Source of the DNA: Erythrocercus mccallii | Taxonomy: Eukaryota; Chordata; Aves; Passeriformes; Dicruridae | Direction of reading: 5' to 3' | DNA: 64,000 bases | Assembly: GCA_013397435.1 (NCBI GenBank) | Contig: VZRG01000204.1 | Span: 701,162 to 765,161 of the forward strand | Shown here: piece by piece, positions 25,201-40,035 of the stretch | How the letters are laid out: the number at the start of each line of letters is the position of its first letter | Position numbering within the stretch: position 1 is the stretch's first letter | The notes under the pieces: model-generated | Seen by the model: the letters and a program-made list of their open reading frames with translations, nothing else | Database searches by the model: none | Told to the model about the DNA's origin: nothing | Position numbers and translations under genes: made by a program

Positions 25201-28200
25201 ATTCTTAGAAGTTGTTTGACAGTTCTTCCTGCCTTTCTTCCTGCCTACCTCCCTGCCTCCCCCATGGCTTTGGATTTGCAGTCAATGAACTGGAAGAATG
25301 GGGCTTGGCAACATGGCCTCTAAGCCACTGCTGACCGGTGCAATACAGTGATTATTTTTGATGCAAATTAACCCTTCTTCCACATCCTTAACTAGCAGTC
25401 AGTGGAATGCACATTTCTATTGCTTGGAGAGTTTCTTCCGTCTTGTATCTGATGCAATGTTAGTTACATTAAACTTTAATACATTTAATTGTACTAGAAA
25501 TCCATTGGCCATTGATGTCATTTTCTGAGGACTGCAGCACTTTTGGATTGTACTAAGGAGCACCTTGGTTATACAAGTGTACATTGTCTGTATACATCTT
25601 GCTGCTAGTATTTCAGACAGATTGGGTAGAGTTCACAACAGGTCAGGGCTGTCATGATTTGACAGTTACGAATTTTGTTCAGAAATAAAGTCATGAGTTG
25701 TCATCAGATGTGGTGGTTGTGAGCTAGAGGTTCATGCTTTTTCTGTTCACTCCCTTCAGATTCACATTTCACATGGAAACCTGGCTTTGCTAAAGAACAA
25801 TTTTTAACCTTGATTCTGAAAAGCAAAATCTCTCTAGAAGTGTTGACTTCTAACAGGAGGGGTATGCATGAACATCAAGTGTTTGTTGCTTGTGTTCTTG
25901 GGGGATTTTTTTGCAAATCTCTGAAATGTATCTGTAGCTGGAGAGTACAGGGAAGGAATTGCTTTTAGCAGATATCTAGCTTGGGAGTGATACAGAAAGC
26001 CGTGATGCTGGGAATTGTCTGCAATTTGAATGTCAGAGATAGAAAGCTTGGAGACAGGACTCCAAATGTGGAGTAAGGATAGGTTTTGTAGCCTGTTTTG
26101 AAAACACAGGTGGAATTTGTCTCTAAATAAAGTGTGTCTGTTTTCAAGCTGTTCAGTTTAGGGTGATTTTTGAATTCCATGTGCTTCCAAGCATATTTGG
26201 ATGTTAAAGGACTTAGAAGAACACAAAATTAGAATCTTGTTTGGAGCTGAAGGTCCTTAGAAACATGGGAAGAGTAAGGATCATATTGCCCTGGATCTGA
26301 TAGCAGTGGGTACTAGTGAGAAAGGCAGCCAGAAGGTGGTTTTATTTCTAGCATTCACAAATGCTGATGCCCTTGAAATGTTTAATGTTTTTCATTCTAC
26401 CCAGAGGACGATAACTTGGAAATATCAGCAAAACATAATTACTGGAATCCAAATTAAAATAAAACCTTGAAAGTAGCTTTTAAGTTGAGGATACAAAAAG
26501 TGAGGTAGGTGATAGAAAAATTTGATTGACATGAAGCTGAAGAGCAAATCAAATTTGTGGGGATAAAGTGACTTAACCAATCCCCGTCTCAAATGCTGCA
26601 CTTGCTTTGAATGTGGAAAAAATTCAGGCTATGGAGATCCAGAATTAGTTCTTGACAAGACTGCTGCTATTTGGGAAACATTCCTATTAAGTGGTCGGTC
26701 AATAGCCTGGATGGAACAGAGCATGTGTACACTTCCATTGTAAACAGATGGAGCATTCCAAATACCACAGGAAGAAGGGCCTGAAACAGAAAGACTTGCA
26801 GAGTTTTAGCACAAAGCCAAGGTTTTTTTGTTCTAGCATATTAACTCTTAATGAGTACAATGTACAGAATATGTGAAAAGATGCACAGTTTTCTTGAGTG
26901 CTTTTGCATTCTGAGCTTCATGCAAGTGTCAGCAGAATGTATCCAGTGTGGTCTGCAAAGGTCACTCACTGGCTCTCTGGCTGACCCATGCAAGCTCCTG
27001 CAGCCATAAGCAACCAAGCTTTAAGCCTGAAAGTAAATACCCTGCACATCTGCTTCACTGGGACACAAGTTAGTTTTCTCAGAATCCTTGGTAATGTGAA
27101 AATAAAACTGGTTAGGAGGATATGAGGAGATGGTTTACTGCAACACATTACCTCCAGTGAAAGAGTTCATGTGAACTAACATATTTCTGAGAACAAGAAT
27201 CGTGTAAAAGAAAGTACCAGGCTCTTGCTGTGTTGTTGAAGAGTGTGTTGCTGTGGTCCCTTGGGTCTTCTCTTAAGAAAGCTTTGACATCTTTAGGTCA
27301 ACAGGGTGCTCTTCTGATGACTCCAAGTAGAACTGCAAATAATATGTCCAATTACTGCCCAAGGAAATTTTTCACTCTTGGCAGAAGTCAAACCACATAG
27401 ATGTTTTTTAGGCTTTCAAAAGGCCATGCAAAGTCACAGACTGCAGGCATTTGTTGATACTAGGAAGAGAACTTGGAAACAGAACCCTTTTTTGACTGAA
27501 ACAGGAAATCCCTCTTTTTAATAGAGTAGAGCATAATTGTCTGGTTGAGACCGAATAGTTTATGTATTCTGTGTATTGGCAAATTCTGTCAGGTATCTTT
27601 AGGAAAGCAGATCATATCCAAAACCCATGTTGGTAAACACTGCTTATGCAGGGTGCTGTAAAAAAGAGCTGTATTCAACATCACTGGAAGATGCAGCACA
27701 ACCTTGGGGGTGCCGATGACGTGAAGATTTGCACAGATGTGCACGTTTGAGTACAGATGCAGAAATATGCAGGCATATTATGTTGTAAGGGTTAGTTATA
27801 TTGCTGTCTTAAACAATTGACATGTGTCTGCTTGACAAAGAAGAACTTTAGGGAAACTAAAAACTCATTAGAACCCTTGGTAAAATACTGTGTTAATATC
27901 TCTTGTGATAGTTAAACATGGGAGCAACGTCCGTTTTAGCAAACTGGTGTGAAGAAAAGGCAAATGACATCTCTTCAGGATGTTTTTACTTCATGGGATG
28001 TGAAACTGAGAGCCAAGACATTTTGTTTAATATGAGGTCCAGTATTTGGAGAGCAGAGCTTTTGCAGTTCAGGTAAGGCCTTGAGCCTGTTTGCCCCACA
28101 GTAGCTACTGTTAGCTTTGGTGCAGTTTGGTACATAGTTTTAACTAGATTTAAGAAATTACGGCAAACATGGTTCCACATCTGAGATTATTTATGTGCAG

Positions 28201-31200
28201 TCATCTTGCCCAAGTCATTTAGGGGGAATGGAGCCAAAGTGAATTGTTACCAATTTGTATTGAACTGGGCATGGGCTGAGAAGAAATTGCTGTTTGCTAT
28301 TTCATAAAAACTTTTTTCAGTATTTCTTCCTTGAATTAAATTTGAACCAACTCTTTCCTCCAGTATTTATTCCTTCCAGACATGTAGGCAGCTGGATGAC
28401 AGCCTCTTTTCACCTAGATGAGGATGCATGTAGCTCTGTCATCAACATATTGTTGACATTCGATCTTGTATGCCATTCTACTGAGGCTCAGCAAACAGAG
28501 AACAGAGTGGAATGGCAGCTGTGTGCAAATCCTTTGCTCTTGTCGTTGGATTTTTAACACATTGTAGATGTTGCTGTTACAGTCTCAGCATGACATTTAA
28601 TGAGGAATTCACAGATACTGGTTTTGGTTTGAAGTCTGAGTTACGGACAAAAATTAAAAAGGTTGTCATTCCTATTGCCAGAGAAATGACTGTATCTTTG
28701 TTAGATTGATGCAGCATTGAGAGCTGTTGGTAATTTTTGCAAGAGAGAGTAGCAGTGGGATAAAGTCCTGTTAGCACAGTTCAATTTGCTTGTGCATCTG
28801 CACTGAATATACATACACATGTATCTATCTTCTGTCACTCCAATCTCTTTGGCATTCCTGTTTCTCTCCTTTGGTCTTTTCCAACCATGTGCAAATGAAA
28901 GGATAATTGTTTTGTTTAACAATTTCTTGCTTACTCAACCCTAGGTTTCAAATCCAGGTTTGGACCAGTCCCCTAAGGGGGTTTTTGGAGCTGTTAACCT
29001 GGTTTTACAGCCTTTGAAGGACAGGTAGTAAAATAATGAGCCATTTCACTGCAAGTGTATTATTTTCCTGAGTGAGAGCTTTGTTACCTAAGATGATCCA
29101 TTTCTTCATAAGACCTTCCCACTAGTTATTTTTAAATGTAGTAGTTACATGGCAGGCTTGTGAAATAAAGTACCAGCTGATAATGCAAAGAACTCACCTA
29201 AAGAAGGAAAGAATTAGGTGTGCTTTAATGAGACTTCTCTGAATTTGAAATATCAGCAATGAATTATGTGATCAACCAGGATCAGGAAGAACCAATGATC
29301 TTTTTTACATTTGCAGAAAGTTTCTCAATCCATCCAACAGGAATTTCTGGGGCTGGTCTGTTTTAGGAATTGGATCGACTATCCACAGTTAAGGTTTCAG
29401 TTGTTGCTGAAAATTAAGAGTTCTCATTTAATTTGCTGTGGCTCAGAAAGCAAAGCTAGAATTTTCTGCATGGACAACAGGTGCAGAAAAAGGCAGAAAG
29501 AGGTTTGTTATATTGGTAAAGACTGAAGAAAAATTTTATATATTTTATTGCATCTGAGGAAGATAAATGGAATTGAAAGAAATTTTATTTGTGCTGAGCA
29601 CTGGACGATAAAATCCATTTGAGGATAGCACTGACAAATCCAAAAGGATAAGTGCATTATTTCTCACTTCTTCCATTTAACAGAGAAGATCTATTGGAAA
29701 GATGTGTATGTTGTTAGCAGGAATCAGGTGTGGGGGAGGGGTTGAGCAGCAGAGACCAACCTGCCTAATAGGGAGAAACTGGGAGCAAGAAAGCAAATCT
29801 TTTCCCCCATCTCATCATGGAAAATGGGTGCCTTTTTCATTGTATCTTTGTATAGGCACAGAGACTCCTTCCAAACAAAGGGGAGACTTACTATGTTTCA
29901 AAATTCTGGTATACATTGTCCTATGAACAAATGTATTGAGTCAGTTATCCCAAGGAGTATTTGCTTTGCTCTGCTTTAGACAAGCTAGACTTGAATTTTG
30001 CTGTAGAGGGTTCTGAAGTTTGTCATATTGAATTTCATCATGTTTTGTGAAATTCATTAATAGACAGCAAAGTAAAAAATGTAATCTAAGCAAAAAGATT
30101 GTGCTATTTATTAAGGAGATCAGGGTAGAATGTCTTTTTCTTATTATACTTCTGGGCCTTCAAAAAACACAAACTAATTGACTGCATAATGCAAGTCAGT
30201 GATGCAGGCTTACTGGCAAAGGACGTAGTGTATTCAGTGGAGTGGTGGATGCTATATAGGAACAGTGTCAGAGGTAAGCTAGTTAACACATTGGCATTAT
30301 AAAAATGTCAGGCAAGATATTTCAGTGGTAACACACTACTGGGAGGAGGCAAAAAAGTAGATAATTAATTGATTTAAATGCTCTCTTGACAAGGTTCTTG
30401 CAATCAGAAAAAATAAAGTCAAACTTGCTCTGCTTATGCCTTCATGCTGTCACTGTGTCTTATCTGCTGTTCTGGAAAATACAATTGGAGTTTATAATTT
30501 TCTGCATTTTTTTTAATGCTCTTTGAGTTGTTTCAGACTGTATGTTGGCCTTGCTTGGAGATGTACTTTCAGTGAACTTAATACAGTGTTGTGGATTGGC
30601 TGTGATTTTAGGGCTGCATCTGTGACATATTTCACATACCTTAGAAATGCTAAATGAGGTATGAGGCACCTATGCTGGCCAGAGCCTCTGGTATAGCTGC
30701 AATTGTATTGACAAAGCTGTGCAGCCTCTACAGTCACTGTGGTAGTATAACCTGTACCCATACAAAGAGCACTTTGTTTACCAATACAAACTTTGCATCT
30801 GTGGAGGTGAGAGGTACAATTATTGGCTGCCATTACAGTTATACTTATCCAGCAGAGATAAATGATCCTTTCTGAAGCTCTTCCTTGGCAACTCAGATCA
30901 GAGTAGCTGCAAAACTGTGTATTTTACCAGTTCTCAAAGAGGTTTCTATAGCATTTAACACATCAGATATTTCTTTCCCTGTGAGTTTTCATTGTCTGTC
31001 AGCCTTTGGTGACAGTGTTAATTCAGTTGAAAATTAATAATTATGTTTTAGGATGCTGATTTACAAACCCACCTTATCTGCTTCAGGGATGTCAGGATCT
31101 CCCCATGTAAAGGAGACAATAGCTGCACCCCTCCCTAAGCAGTCTTTATCGAGGCTTATCTAATAGCCAGCTTACTGCTTAGGCTAAGCAAAGGTAATGG

Positions 31201-34200
31201 CTTGAAATTTATTGGCATTTCAAAAGCAGATGCATCTAGTCAAGAGCAGAAGTGTCTCTATTGAATTAAAAAAGATAAAAAGCAAGAGTTCCTGCTGAGT
31301 TTTCCTGCCTGCTTGTGCCAAAACTTTCTCTTCTCCAGCTTCAAAACATGTTTGTTCTTGAGTGCCAGAGAGAAGAAAGGTCTCACTCTGCCAAAGAGGT
31401 AGTGTTCAGCACGCCTCTGCTTTTTATTGCTCTCCTTAGAGGTGGGAAGGCCTTGAACAAAGAGGTGGCTGTGCAGCTGATGCGATGCCCCTGCTTTGGC
31501 CAGGCACGGTGCCGCTTGCATCAGGCGAGTGTTGCAGCACTGTGGCCAACTGGCAACAGGAGCACAGACTTGGGGCAGCCTGCTGCTGCTTTGATGGCTG
31601 ACAGGATCCTGGCGATTGCTCTGTCCAGCTTTTTAGTGTTGCCATATCCCAGAAATGGGAGCGAAAGGTGGAATTTGAAGGGTGTTACTAAAAAGCAGCA
31701 GCTTTCCTAGTACAGAATGGGAGGGGAAGACAGAAGGACTAGCTCAATAACGAGGATGTAGCAGAGACTTAGCAAAAAGTTTTCTTACCCCTCCAGGGCA
31801 GATATAAATTAACTGTCTAGCTCTGTGCTTATGTACTGTGCCCTGGGCCTGTCAGCTTGACATTGAGGAAAAGATCATTGAGAAAGATTCCTTGAGGCTG
31901 TTGATTGTCATGCAGCCTCTCCTAGTACTCTGTCATAAGTAAATAGCTAAGTTTCATGGCTGTGACAGGTGAGACAATACTGATGTGACAGCAGTGACAA
32001 GTTGGAGGGGAAGCAGCAGCAGTGGGCTTGAGGTGGCCTTTGCACTCCAAATGCAGCTTCTTTGTTGAATAATTTGAGGGCCTATTTTTTCCTTATCTTC
32101 ATGCCTTATAGCCCCACTTTCTTTGAGCCGTCTTTTCCTATGGCTATAAAGCGATGAAAGGAGCTTTAGAGAGTCAGTGCATGATGTACATGCCCAGTCC
32201 TGTTGAGTGAGCATGGAAAAGGCACACCAAAGAGATAAGCAGTTGCTTCTGGTACAGTTTTTGGAACTAGAAAAGTGCAGACAAAAATTGCTCAACCAAA
32301 TTTTTCCCCACACTTCATGATTACAGGGATGTAAAATGGAAGCAACCAACTTGTTTCGTTAGTGAGTATTGCTTTCCCTTGGTATGAGTTGCCTTTTGTG
32401 TGGAAGTTTAGCTACCTAGACAGTTTTGGTTTTTCTAGAGGAAGACTTAACCTTCCTGACATCCCCTGAACTCAAGGAGAGATGGATTCCTTGAAATGAT
32501 AGAAGACTGCTGGAATTCCCCAGCGAAGTGTGGAGAGATCACCAGAGACAGAGTTTTCTACAAACATAACTACAGGTCAAGCAACTGTTCTGTGTAATTC
32601 AGGATGGATCATAGGGCCCTAAAAGGGAGGAGTAAGACCTATCATGTATACTGAAATGATATTTATATGTCACTGTTGTTGTAAGAAGAGAACAGCTTGC
32701 TATACTTGTGTTACCTATTAGGGTTTAGCTTCCAACAGTATGTTCTGAAGCTCACGCTCCTCAGACTTCATAGTGTTTGTAGTTAGAGACACATACCATT
32801 CAAAACTCTATTTCAGAAGAGCATCTGGACATAAAGGCAGCTGCCCACTTAGTAAAATGTTGAATTGCCACATCTAATGGTGTGGCTATGTATTATTGAA
32901 TTGGTAGTATAGTGATGCTAAGAGCGAGGTTGACATTGGTTATGGTGAAGAGCATGGAAGCTTTCTGTGACTGCTGATGGTGATTATGGGCTGATGACAT
33001 GTGGTGCAATATGATATCTCCTAACCGAAAGTGCCACACTATTAAAAATAAGCTCTCTGGAAACTCTGATTATGATAGGTACCTTAAAGATCAGTCACTG
33101 CACTTTTACAACAGTGTTTCTAAACTGATTCCTGAACCTTTGGACATCAACATGGCTGTTACACATGGCCTGCAATTAATCTGTGGACCAGCCCTAATGA
33201 AAAGAAACTCTTGAATTATCAACTTTATGTATTTGTATTGTTAATTTTAAGAGTTTGAGGGTTGGCAGCAATCACTTGACCTAGAAGCTGGAGAGGATTA
33301 TGTAGGATTCCTGTAGTAACCTGAGTATTTTTCCTAGAAGTTCAGAAGTATGAAGCCTGAATAATCCACAGCAAACAGGTGTGGTCAGTCTGTGGTATGT
33401 TTTCAGGCTGGCTACTTTGGTTGAAACATCTCAGTATCTTTTTATAAGATTTAGCAATCAAAACAAGACAAAAGAAAAAAAAATCCAAAAGGAATTAGCT
33501 GTGGTCTATGGCAAATAATACTTCCTTGCAGAGTTCTGACCTTCTTTGAAGAGAAGGACCTGCTGATGTTGAAGAAACTTGATTTTTTTTTTTCCACTCT
33601 CTGTATGGAGTAGGGGGTCTTGCTAATGGATGCAATTGCAACAGACAGTCTGTATGACTGCATCAGATTGATTAGCTGGGTCCTGGTTACTGCTGCGAGT
33701 GGTGATTATGCCAGTACAGCTGCTTTCTCTTTTTATGTACTAATTACCACACGCATGGATGTCATCACCCTTAACATTGCATGGAGTTGTCCCATTAGCG
33801 TGGGAGTGGGAAGCAGCAGGGGAGGGGAGCTCTTCAGCGTGACAAGCTGTTTAGAATTGAATGGAGTGGAATGATGAAGCAACTATTCTGATGCAGAATT
33901 TTAAAGCTCTCCTGTCTTCGAGATTCAGCCCTCAGCCACTACTTGCAGATTGTCAAAACCAGACTCTTGTCCTTGGAGGAGCATTTTCCATGGGGTGCTG
34001 TTTACTGCAAAGCAGTAAAAGCAGTGAAGCTCAGCTGTAGCCAGCAAGTCTCCCGCCTTGGTGTGGCTGGTTATGGAGCATGTGGGACAACAGCTGTGCA
34101 AGCTGACCTGACTGTTGGGAGAGCTTGCTGCTAGCCCAGGAAGGTGGTGCCTTCCTGAGATGTGACAAAGCCATTCTCAGTAGAAGAGAAACTGTTTATT

Positions 34201-35571
34201 TCTGACTTGCCAAAGAAGGATATGATGGAAGACCCTTGCAGTCTTGAGAGATTCAGAATGCTTATTTTATGAATTTATGCTCCTGGTCCAGGCAGACCCC
34301 TCCCTCTCCCCTCTTTCCTCCTCCTCCAAATCCAGTTTTCCATCTGAAAGTGCACCCTAATCTCCATGGTAACAGGTTAACTATCGTACATCTGATTCCT
34401 CCCCTCTTCTGTTTCTCCCCTTACCCTTCCCTCCCTGCTGCCCCAGCAGGCAAGGCAGGGGAATGGGACTGACATGACCAAGATGAGTAAGACCTGGCTG
34501 AACCCCTAAAGACCTGTTCCTTCTGCTCAAATGCTGGGCTTCTCTGAATGCACTGAGTGCTGAGTGATAGCCAAGGCAAAGAGTGTCCAGCTTCTGCCAT
34601 ACAGAGAAATCCTTTTTTCTTGTCTAATGTGAGCTCCTCAGAAGAGCAGTTAAATTTGTTACTGCTCATGGGAAATAATGTAGCTATATTGTTATGCTCT
34701 GACTTACTTTGTGTGCATATAGGATGGTCAGGATGAAGGTTCTGGGTACTAGCTATTGGAGGGCACATAGTTGAGTAATCCCTGACTCATGCTTCTCAAG
34801 TTGTCAAACAGACAAGATGATGCAGTGGGCAACAGAGCGATGGAGTAAAATGGCCCCAGTTTGTTATGATAGCTGATAAGTCCCATCCTAATGGCTTCTA
34901 ATTATTTACTTTAAGTCACCTCAGCAGTGCAGTAGTGGTTTATGTGCATTTCTATCAACATTTATCCTGTTGTTCCGGCATACTATCATTCCCTTTGCTG
35001 CTTGCTGGTTCATCCCCATTTCTGTGAAGTCTGGAGGAAAGGTTTTGTGATGGGTGGATGTTTGCCCACTAGAAAATCTAATGAAAACCTATCTTTCACC
35101 TTGGATTTATCCAACTGAAAATCCAGATTCAAAGTCTGTGTTACTTGCAGTGCTGACAGTTTACTAGCTAAATTTCTGCAGAAATTCTCTTAATGATTTG
35201 GTCTTGTAAATGCAGTGTTCAGTCCTACTCTTCCAAAGTCCTGATACTTTAAAGGCCCTGGTACTGGAGCATCTTGTCCCTGTCTATTCTAGGTAGCCAA
35301 GCTGATTCATTACTGCTTTTTCTATTTCTCATGCCTTTGTTTTTATGATTTTCATGTGTCATATTTTTGGGTTAAATGGATTGTTGTCAGTATACCCAGG
35401 CATTTCTAGCAGCTGCTTACTCTCACTGCTAATTTTAGTGGTTTCTTGCAACATCCTGTAAAGTGACATGTCTCTATGGCCGTCTGTGCTGCTGCAGAGA
35501 AATTTGTTTGAGCCTCCTTGGCTCTCCTGCCTTGTATTGTCCTGTCAAGTAATCTCCTGTTATTGTTCCAG
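22203..35571 (+). other. AMBRA1: AMBRA1 intron between exons c and d (13,369 bp)
   Basis: The intron runs from GTGAGT to the acceptor tattgttccag. I saw no recognisable mobile element in it, only simple tracts such as (TTAA)n near 24708-24725 and a cctgcctNcct pyrimidine run near 25228-25262. Scattered short open frames (for example 31315-31710 on + and 31954-32349 on -) look like chance. Confidence 0.88.
24708..24725. repeat. (TTAA)n microsatellite
   Basis: About four consecutive TTAA units form a short self-complementary A/T tract within an intron. Confidence 0.8.
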
Positions 35572-35711
35572 AGAGTTTTCAACGTTCTGTACCCAATGCC
35601 TGCCGACCAGAGAAGACACGTCAGCATAAACTCTGCTCGCTGGCTGCCTGAGCCGGGCCTGGGATTGGCATATGGCACCAACAAAGGGGACCTGGTGATT
35701 TGCCGACCAGA
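35572..35711 (+). CDS. AMBRA1: AMBRA1 coding exon d (last WD40 blade)
   Basis: This 140-bp exon lies between the acceptor tattgttccag and the donor CAGA|GTAAGT at 35712. It enters in phase 0 and leaves in phase 2. It encodes RVFNVLYPMPADQRRHVSI, NSARWLPEPGLGLAYGTNKG and DLVICRP, with the final Glu codon split across the next intron. NSARWLPEPGLGLAYGTNKGDL is a canonical WD40 repeat and closes the propeller. It is residues 152-198 of the partial protein. The sequence is essentially identical to human AMBRA1 as I remember it. Introns of 13.4 and 13.7 kb flank it, so it is an isolated exon with strong splice sites. Confidence 0.97.
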
Positions 35712-38223
35712 GTAAGTGCTTGCTCTACGTGGAGACGCTACACGGAGATAGAACTGTTTTAACCATTCTGTTCTCAGGGGAATGGGGATAACATGTCTTT
35801 TTTTGTGCTTGAGGGATCCATAAACCCCGATTCCTAATACTTCTTTTGGACTGCCTCAGTGATTACCTGAGTCTCTTACCAGCAGTATTTGCTTTGTTGA
35901 TGGTAAACTTCGGAGAGTGTTTGAAGTGCATCTCATTAGCTTATTTCCCATGTCTTACTAGGATTTCTGGATCTTTTATTTCTCATATGACTAGTGTAGT
36001 GTCTTTCAGCCTCTCTGGATTTATAGACTTCTAAAGTGACAGGAAATTTGAGTTGGTAGTATGCTTGCTTTCCTTAGCTTTCAAGGACCTCTTGAAGACC
36101 ACCAACAAGGTTGAAAGTTGCTGACCTAGAATTATTAAATACCTTTTACAGTAGTCAAGCAAGAGATTCTATGAACTGCAAAGATTTTTGTCATGATTAT
36201 AAGCAAGCCAGTGAATTATTTTGGTATCCTCACTTAAAGCCCAGTAGTGTGACATGTGCATTTCGGTTCTCTTTAATTTGTATAGAGCTATGAAAGGTGT
36301 AACTGCCACTTGGTAACCTTTCAATTCAACACAAGCTAATTTAGCTGTGGTCTGACACAGATGATAACAGTGACACATTGCTTTCAGTGTTCTTGGGGAG
36401 TGTCTGCATCATACTTTGTTGAAACCCTTCTCTTCCTTGTGTTATCCAAGTGTTCTTTTGGAATCACGTTTCTTTTATGCTGCAGGGATTTTTCTGCTTT
36501 GGTTTTTTCCTGGTACTAAACTACCTTGATATTCTTTTGGGTTGTGCTTCACATGGTGAAGTTCCTTGGAACTTAAAAGCTGGCAGCTAGAAACTTGCAG
36601 CACTGCTGGTGATCATACCACATGCAGGTGGACTCCATCTGTTGTGCCATGACATCAGGCATGTGGTGCTTGAAGAGAGTTATATTGTCAGTTTAGAATC
36701 ACTAGCTTAAATCAGAATAAATATATACAGTTATAACAGTGACTAATTCAGCACAGCCTTCTGGTGAAGACTGTGGTTGGAATTCAGATTGGACCAGTTT
36801 TGGTAGTACAGAAAGGCAGTGCTTTTCAAAGAGTCCTCTTGTTCTCTTGAACATAATCTTTCATCAAGGTCTTATTTATACATGAAGTTCTACAAGGTAC
36901 TGTTAGGGAATAAGCTATAATCACTCTCTCTTGGGATAAGTGGCTTTCTTTAAGAACAGTTGCTGTATTTTCTAAGCAGAAGAATTATTCAAGAATAATG
37001 ACTCTTTTCTTGAACTTGAGAATTATTCTAAGATATTTTCAGTACAGAAAAATGGTTAAGATTTAGTCTACTGATTATGGCTTAAGAGATGAACGTAGAT
37101 AAGAACCCAGGGAAATGAAGTTTCCCTGAGGGTGGATTCTTTGATTGAATGCTGCAGAGTCAAGCTTGATCTGGCTGTCCTGGCTTCACACACCCCACAT
37201 TACAATTCCACCCCATTGCTTGCAGTACCCCAAAGCTGAGTGGCATGTCTCTTCTTGGCATCTCACTAATTAAATAATCAATATGAACACTTTAATGGTA
37301 TATTATGGAAGCACAGTCAGCCCTTCTGCAACATCCATGAAAAACCTTCTTAGCTCACCATGTTAATTATGCACAATTCCAACAAAAATAGGTGTTTTGT
37401 ATTGAACATGAAACAAGGCGGCTGTATAGGTGGGAGATTTATTGGGGGTTTGACAAAAATGCTTCCACAGGTTTCCTGCTGGTGGATTGGAGTGATTGAT
37501 GCTTCTGGTGATAATTGTAAACATCACATGGACTGGTGGGTTCTCTCTGGAGCAAGACACCTGATGTGTTCTGTTCTCAACTGTACCATTTTATAGACCA
37601 ACAACACTCAAGAGTGACTTGTAAACCTCAGCATGAAGGTGTAGATACTCACTGAGCTGTATAATTTGCACTGAGGCACTAACATCAGAACACAAAGGTG
37701 AGTGAGGCACTGTCAGAGTAGAAGTGGCTTGCAGCTGTGGTGTCTGTTCCAGATCTACTTGACAGATCCTTAGAGAAAGGAAAAATCCTGACATGTGGAT
37801 GGCATCTCAGTAGTTCTTGGCTTAATAAACTTGGTTTGAGATTGGTATGTCTATTGACTTGAACTTGAGAAGTGAGGGAAAAAATGGAAAATATTTGTGT
37901 GGTTTCCATACACAGTAATACAGTGGAAGACATATACTAAATGCAGGATTCAGCAATTGATAGAGTACTACTATATGGAGGATAGTCTAGCAAACAGTAG
38001 GAAAACACTGTGCTGCTGAAACTCCTCCATTGTTCTAATATGGCAAAGAAAACTATGGTCAGTAGCAAACAACAGAGATTATTATAATTCTCTGGGTCTT
38101 AATTCCCATATACAATGGAGGCATTTGAAACCAAGTAGTACAGGAATCATATAAACAGATTGAAATAGCAGCTGTTCCTCAAAGAGAGGATTTAAATGAG
38201 TAGACTGGAAGTACAAGCTGACC

Positions 38224-38246
38224 AAAAAAAAAAAAAAGAAAAAAAA
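38224..38246. repeat. A-rich homopolymer tract
   Basis: Fourteen A residues, one G and eight A residues occur in a row. It is not next to a recognisable retroposon body. Confidence 0.85.
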
Positions 38247-40019
38247 TAGGCATAATTTGAAGCTCCAGGGACTTGTGATGGGATGCTATGCAAGCAGTCC
38301 TCCCAGCATTCAATAAAACCCACTATTTAAAAATGGAAATGACAAGGTCATATTATGTTGGCACTCCATAATTGTAATCTCAGTACACAAATTTATAGGG
38401 TATATTTTGAAGGTAAGTAAAATAAAAACCATGGGAAGTGGGATCGAATGCACTGTGATTTGACTGAAGTGGAGTACAGTAGATTGTGTACCTGTCCTTG
38501 AGAATTTTGTCTTTATTTCTAATTAAAGAGTCAGCCAAAGATTTGCTCCAAGTCTAACATATCTGTGGTTTAGTAGGCCAATTCCTGTACTGGAACTACA
38601 GTAAATCTGGTTAATTTCTAAAGAATTAGAACAAGATCAGGTAAAGAGTGGGTGAAGTCCTCGCTAAAGGAAAGAGTGCGACACTATTGGCATCTGGACT
38701 CTGTTGAAAAAGAGATCATTAGACTTCTCTAAAAAACAGTTCTGGAACTGGTTTTGGTGGACTTATGGTAAGAGTGCACTGAATAATGGCTGGTAAGGTT
38801 GCACTGTAAAAATTTGCTGAAGATGTGACATTAGCTTTGTCATTACATTGAAAAATCAAACTATTGCAAAGGAATTGGATTGCTGTGAAAGTGACTGGAG
38901 CTATAGAAATGAGAACTTAACAGTACAAAGTGCACTTAGTGACTAATTACACTGAGTTCAGTAGATAAAATGACGGAGGAGGAGAAAGACCTGAGGTTTT
39001 GGTTGATTATAGGTGATTAAGCCATCAATACATGAGGCTGTAAGAAAAAGTTTAGTTCTAGGATGAGATAGAAGATGCTTAACAGCAGAGATGGCAAAAT
39101 ATTAATATGGATGTAGAAGAAGCTAGATATATAAGCTGGAATATTTTAGAATTTGCCTTTTAACTGGCACAGTAGTTGAGAGCACTTGATAGTGGGATCA
39201 GGGGAACATTTTATCTAAGAAAATCTGCAATGTAGAGTCTTTATCAGGGCCTTATCAGTTTGCATCATGAAATGAAGTCCTCGTTGTCTGTCTTATATGG
39301 TAGAAACACATATCTACTGAATGCACACACCTCTACTGAATTAAAAAGGAATTTGATTCTTAATGCTCATAACCTTTCTTATCCTGTCACATCCCAACAA
39401 GAGCTTTCCCCTTCAGCAACATCCCTGATGGGGCATCTCAAACATGAACTATCTTGCAAAACATAAACAGGTGAGACCAAAATAGGTGAGGAGCAGGACT
39501 GCATGCTGCCCTTTGCTATCTTTGCTTGTGGAGGACTGCTGTGGGAGAAAGGCTGGGGATCCAAATATCAATTGTTTGTTGTTTCATCTTGAGTGTCCTC
39601 TTCCCTGTGCTCAGGAGCAGGTTCTGGAAGGGCTCAGTGCTCATGTGGTTTTGCAAATACTATTCCAGAAACCTCAGAGTTCTGAGAAAACTTCAAGCTC
39701 TTGAAGCGCATTGTCTAAGGCTAGCTTTTTACTGCAGGCATCCACAAGAGAGGAAGGATTTCTTCAGCAGTCAGAGCCTCTGGTAATAGAATTCATATAC
39801 CCCTGCAGATGTATCTGGTTCAGAGGCAGCATTCCTTAGATTTCTCTCATTGGGAAGTAGGTGTGGAGAGTCTCAAACTGATTCAGTGCTATTCAGTGTG
39901 CATATTTTAATTCTTTGGGGTGAGATCTGCCTCTAACATGAAATTATTCCACGAAAATTCGCTTTTTGATAAATTCCTATGCTTTGCAAGCAATCACTGC
40001 ATTTATGTCTGTGCCAATC

Positions 40020-40035
40020 TTTTTTTTTTTTTTTT
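40020..40035. repeat. T homopolymer (16 nt)
   Basis: An uninterrupted run of 16 T residues. It is not next to a recognisable retroposon body on either side. Confidence 0.85.

Noticed and set aside
31315..32349. Open frames of 131 codons on + (31315-31710) and - (31954-32349)
   Set aside because: Intronic, with no recognisable domain. Neither flank was found to offer a convincing exon joined in phase with AMBRA1.
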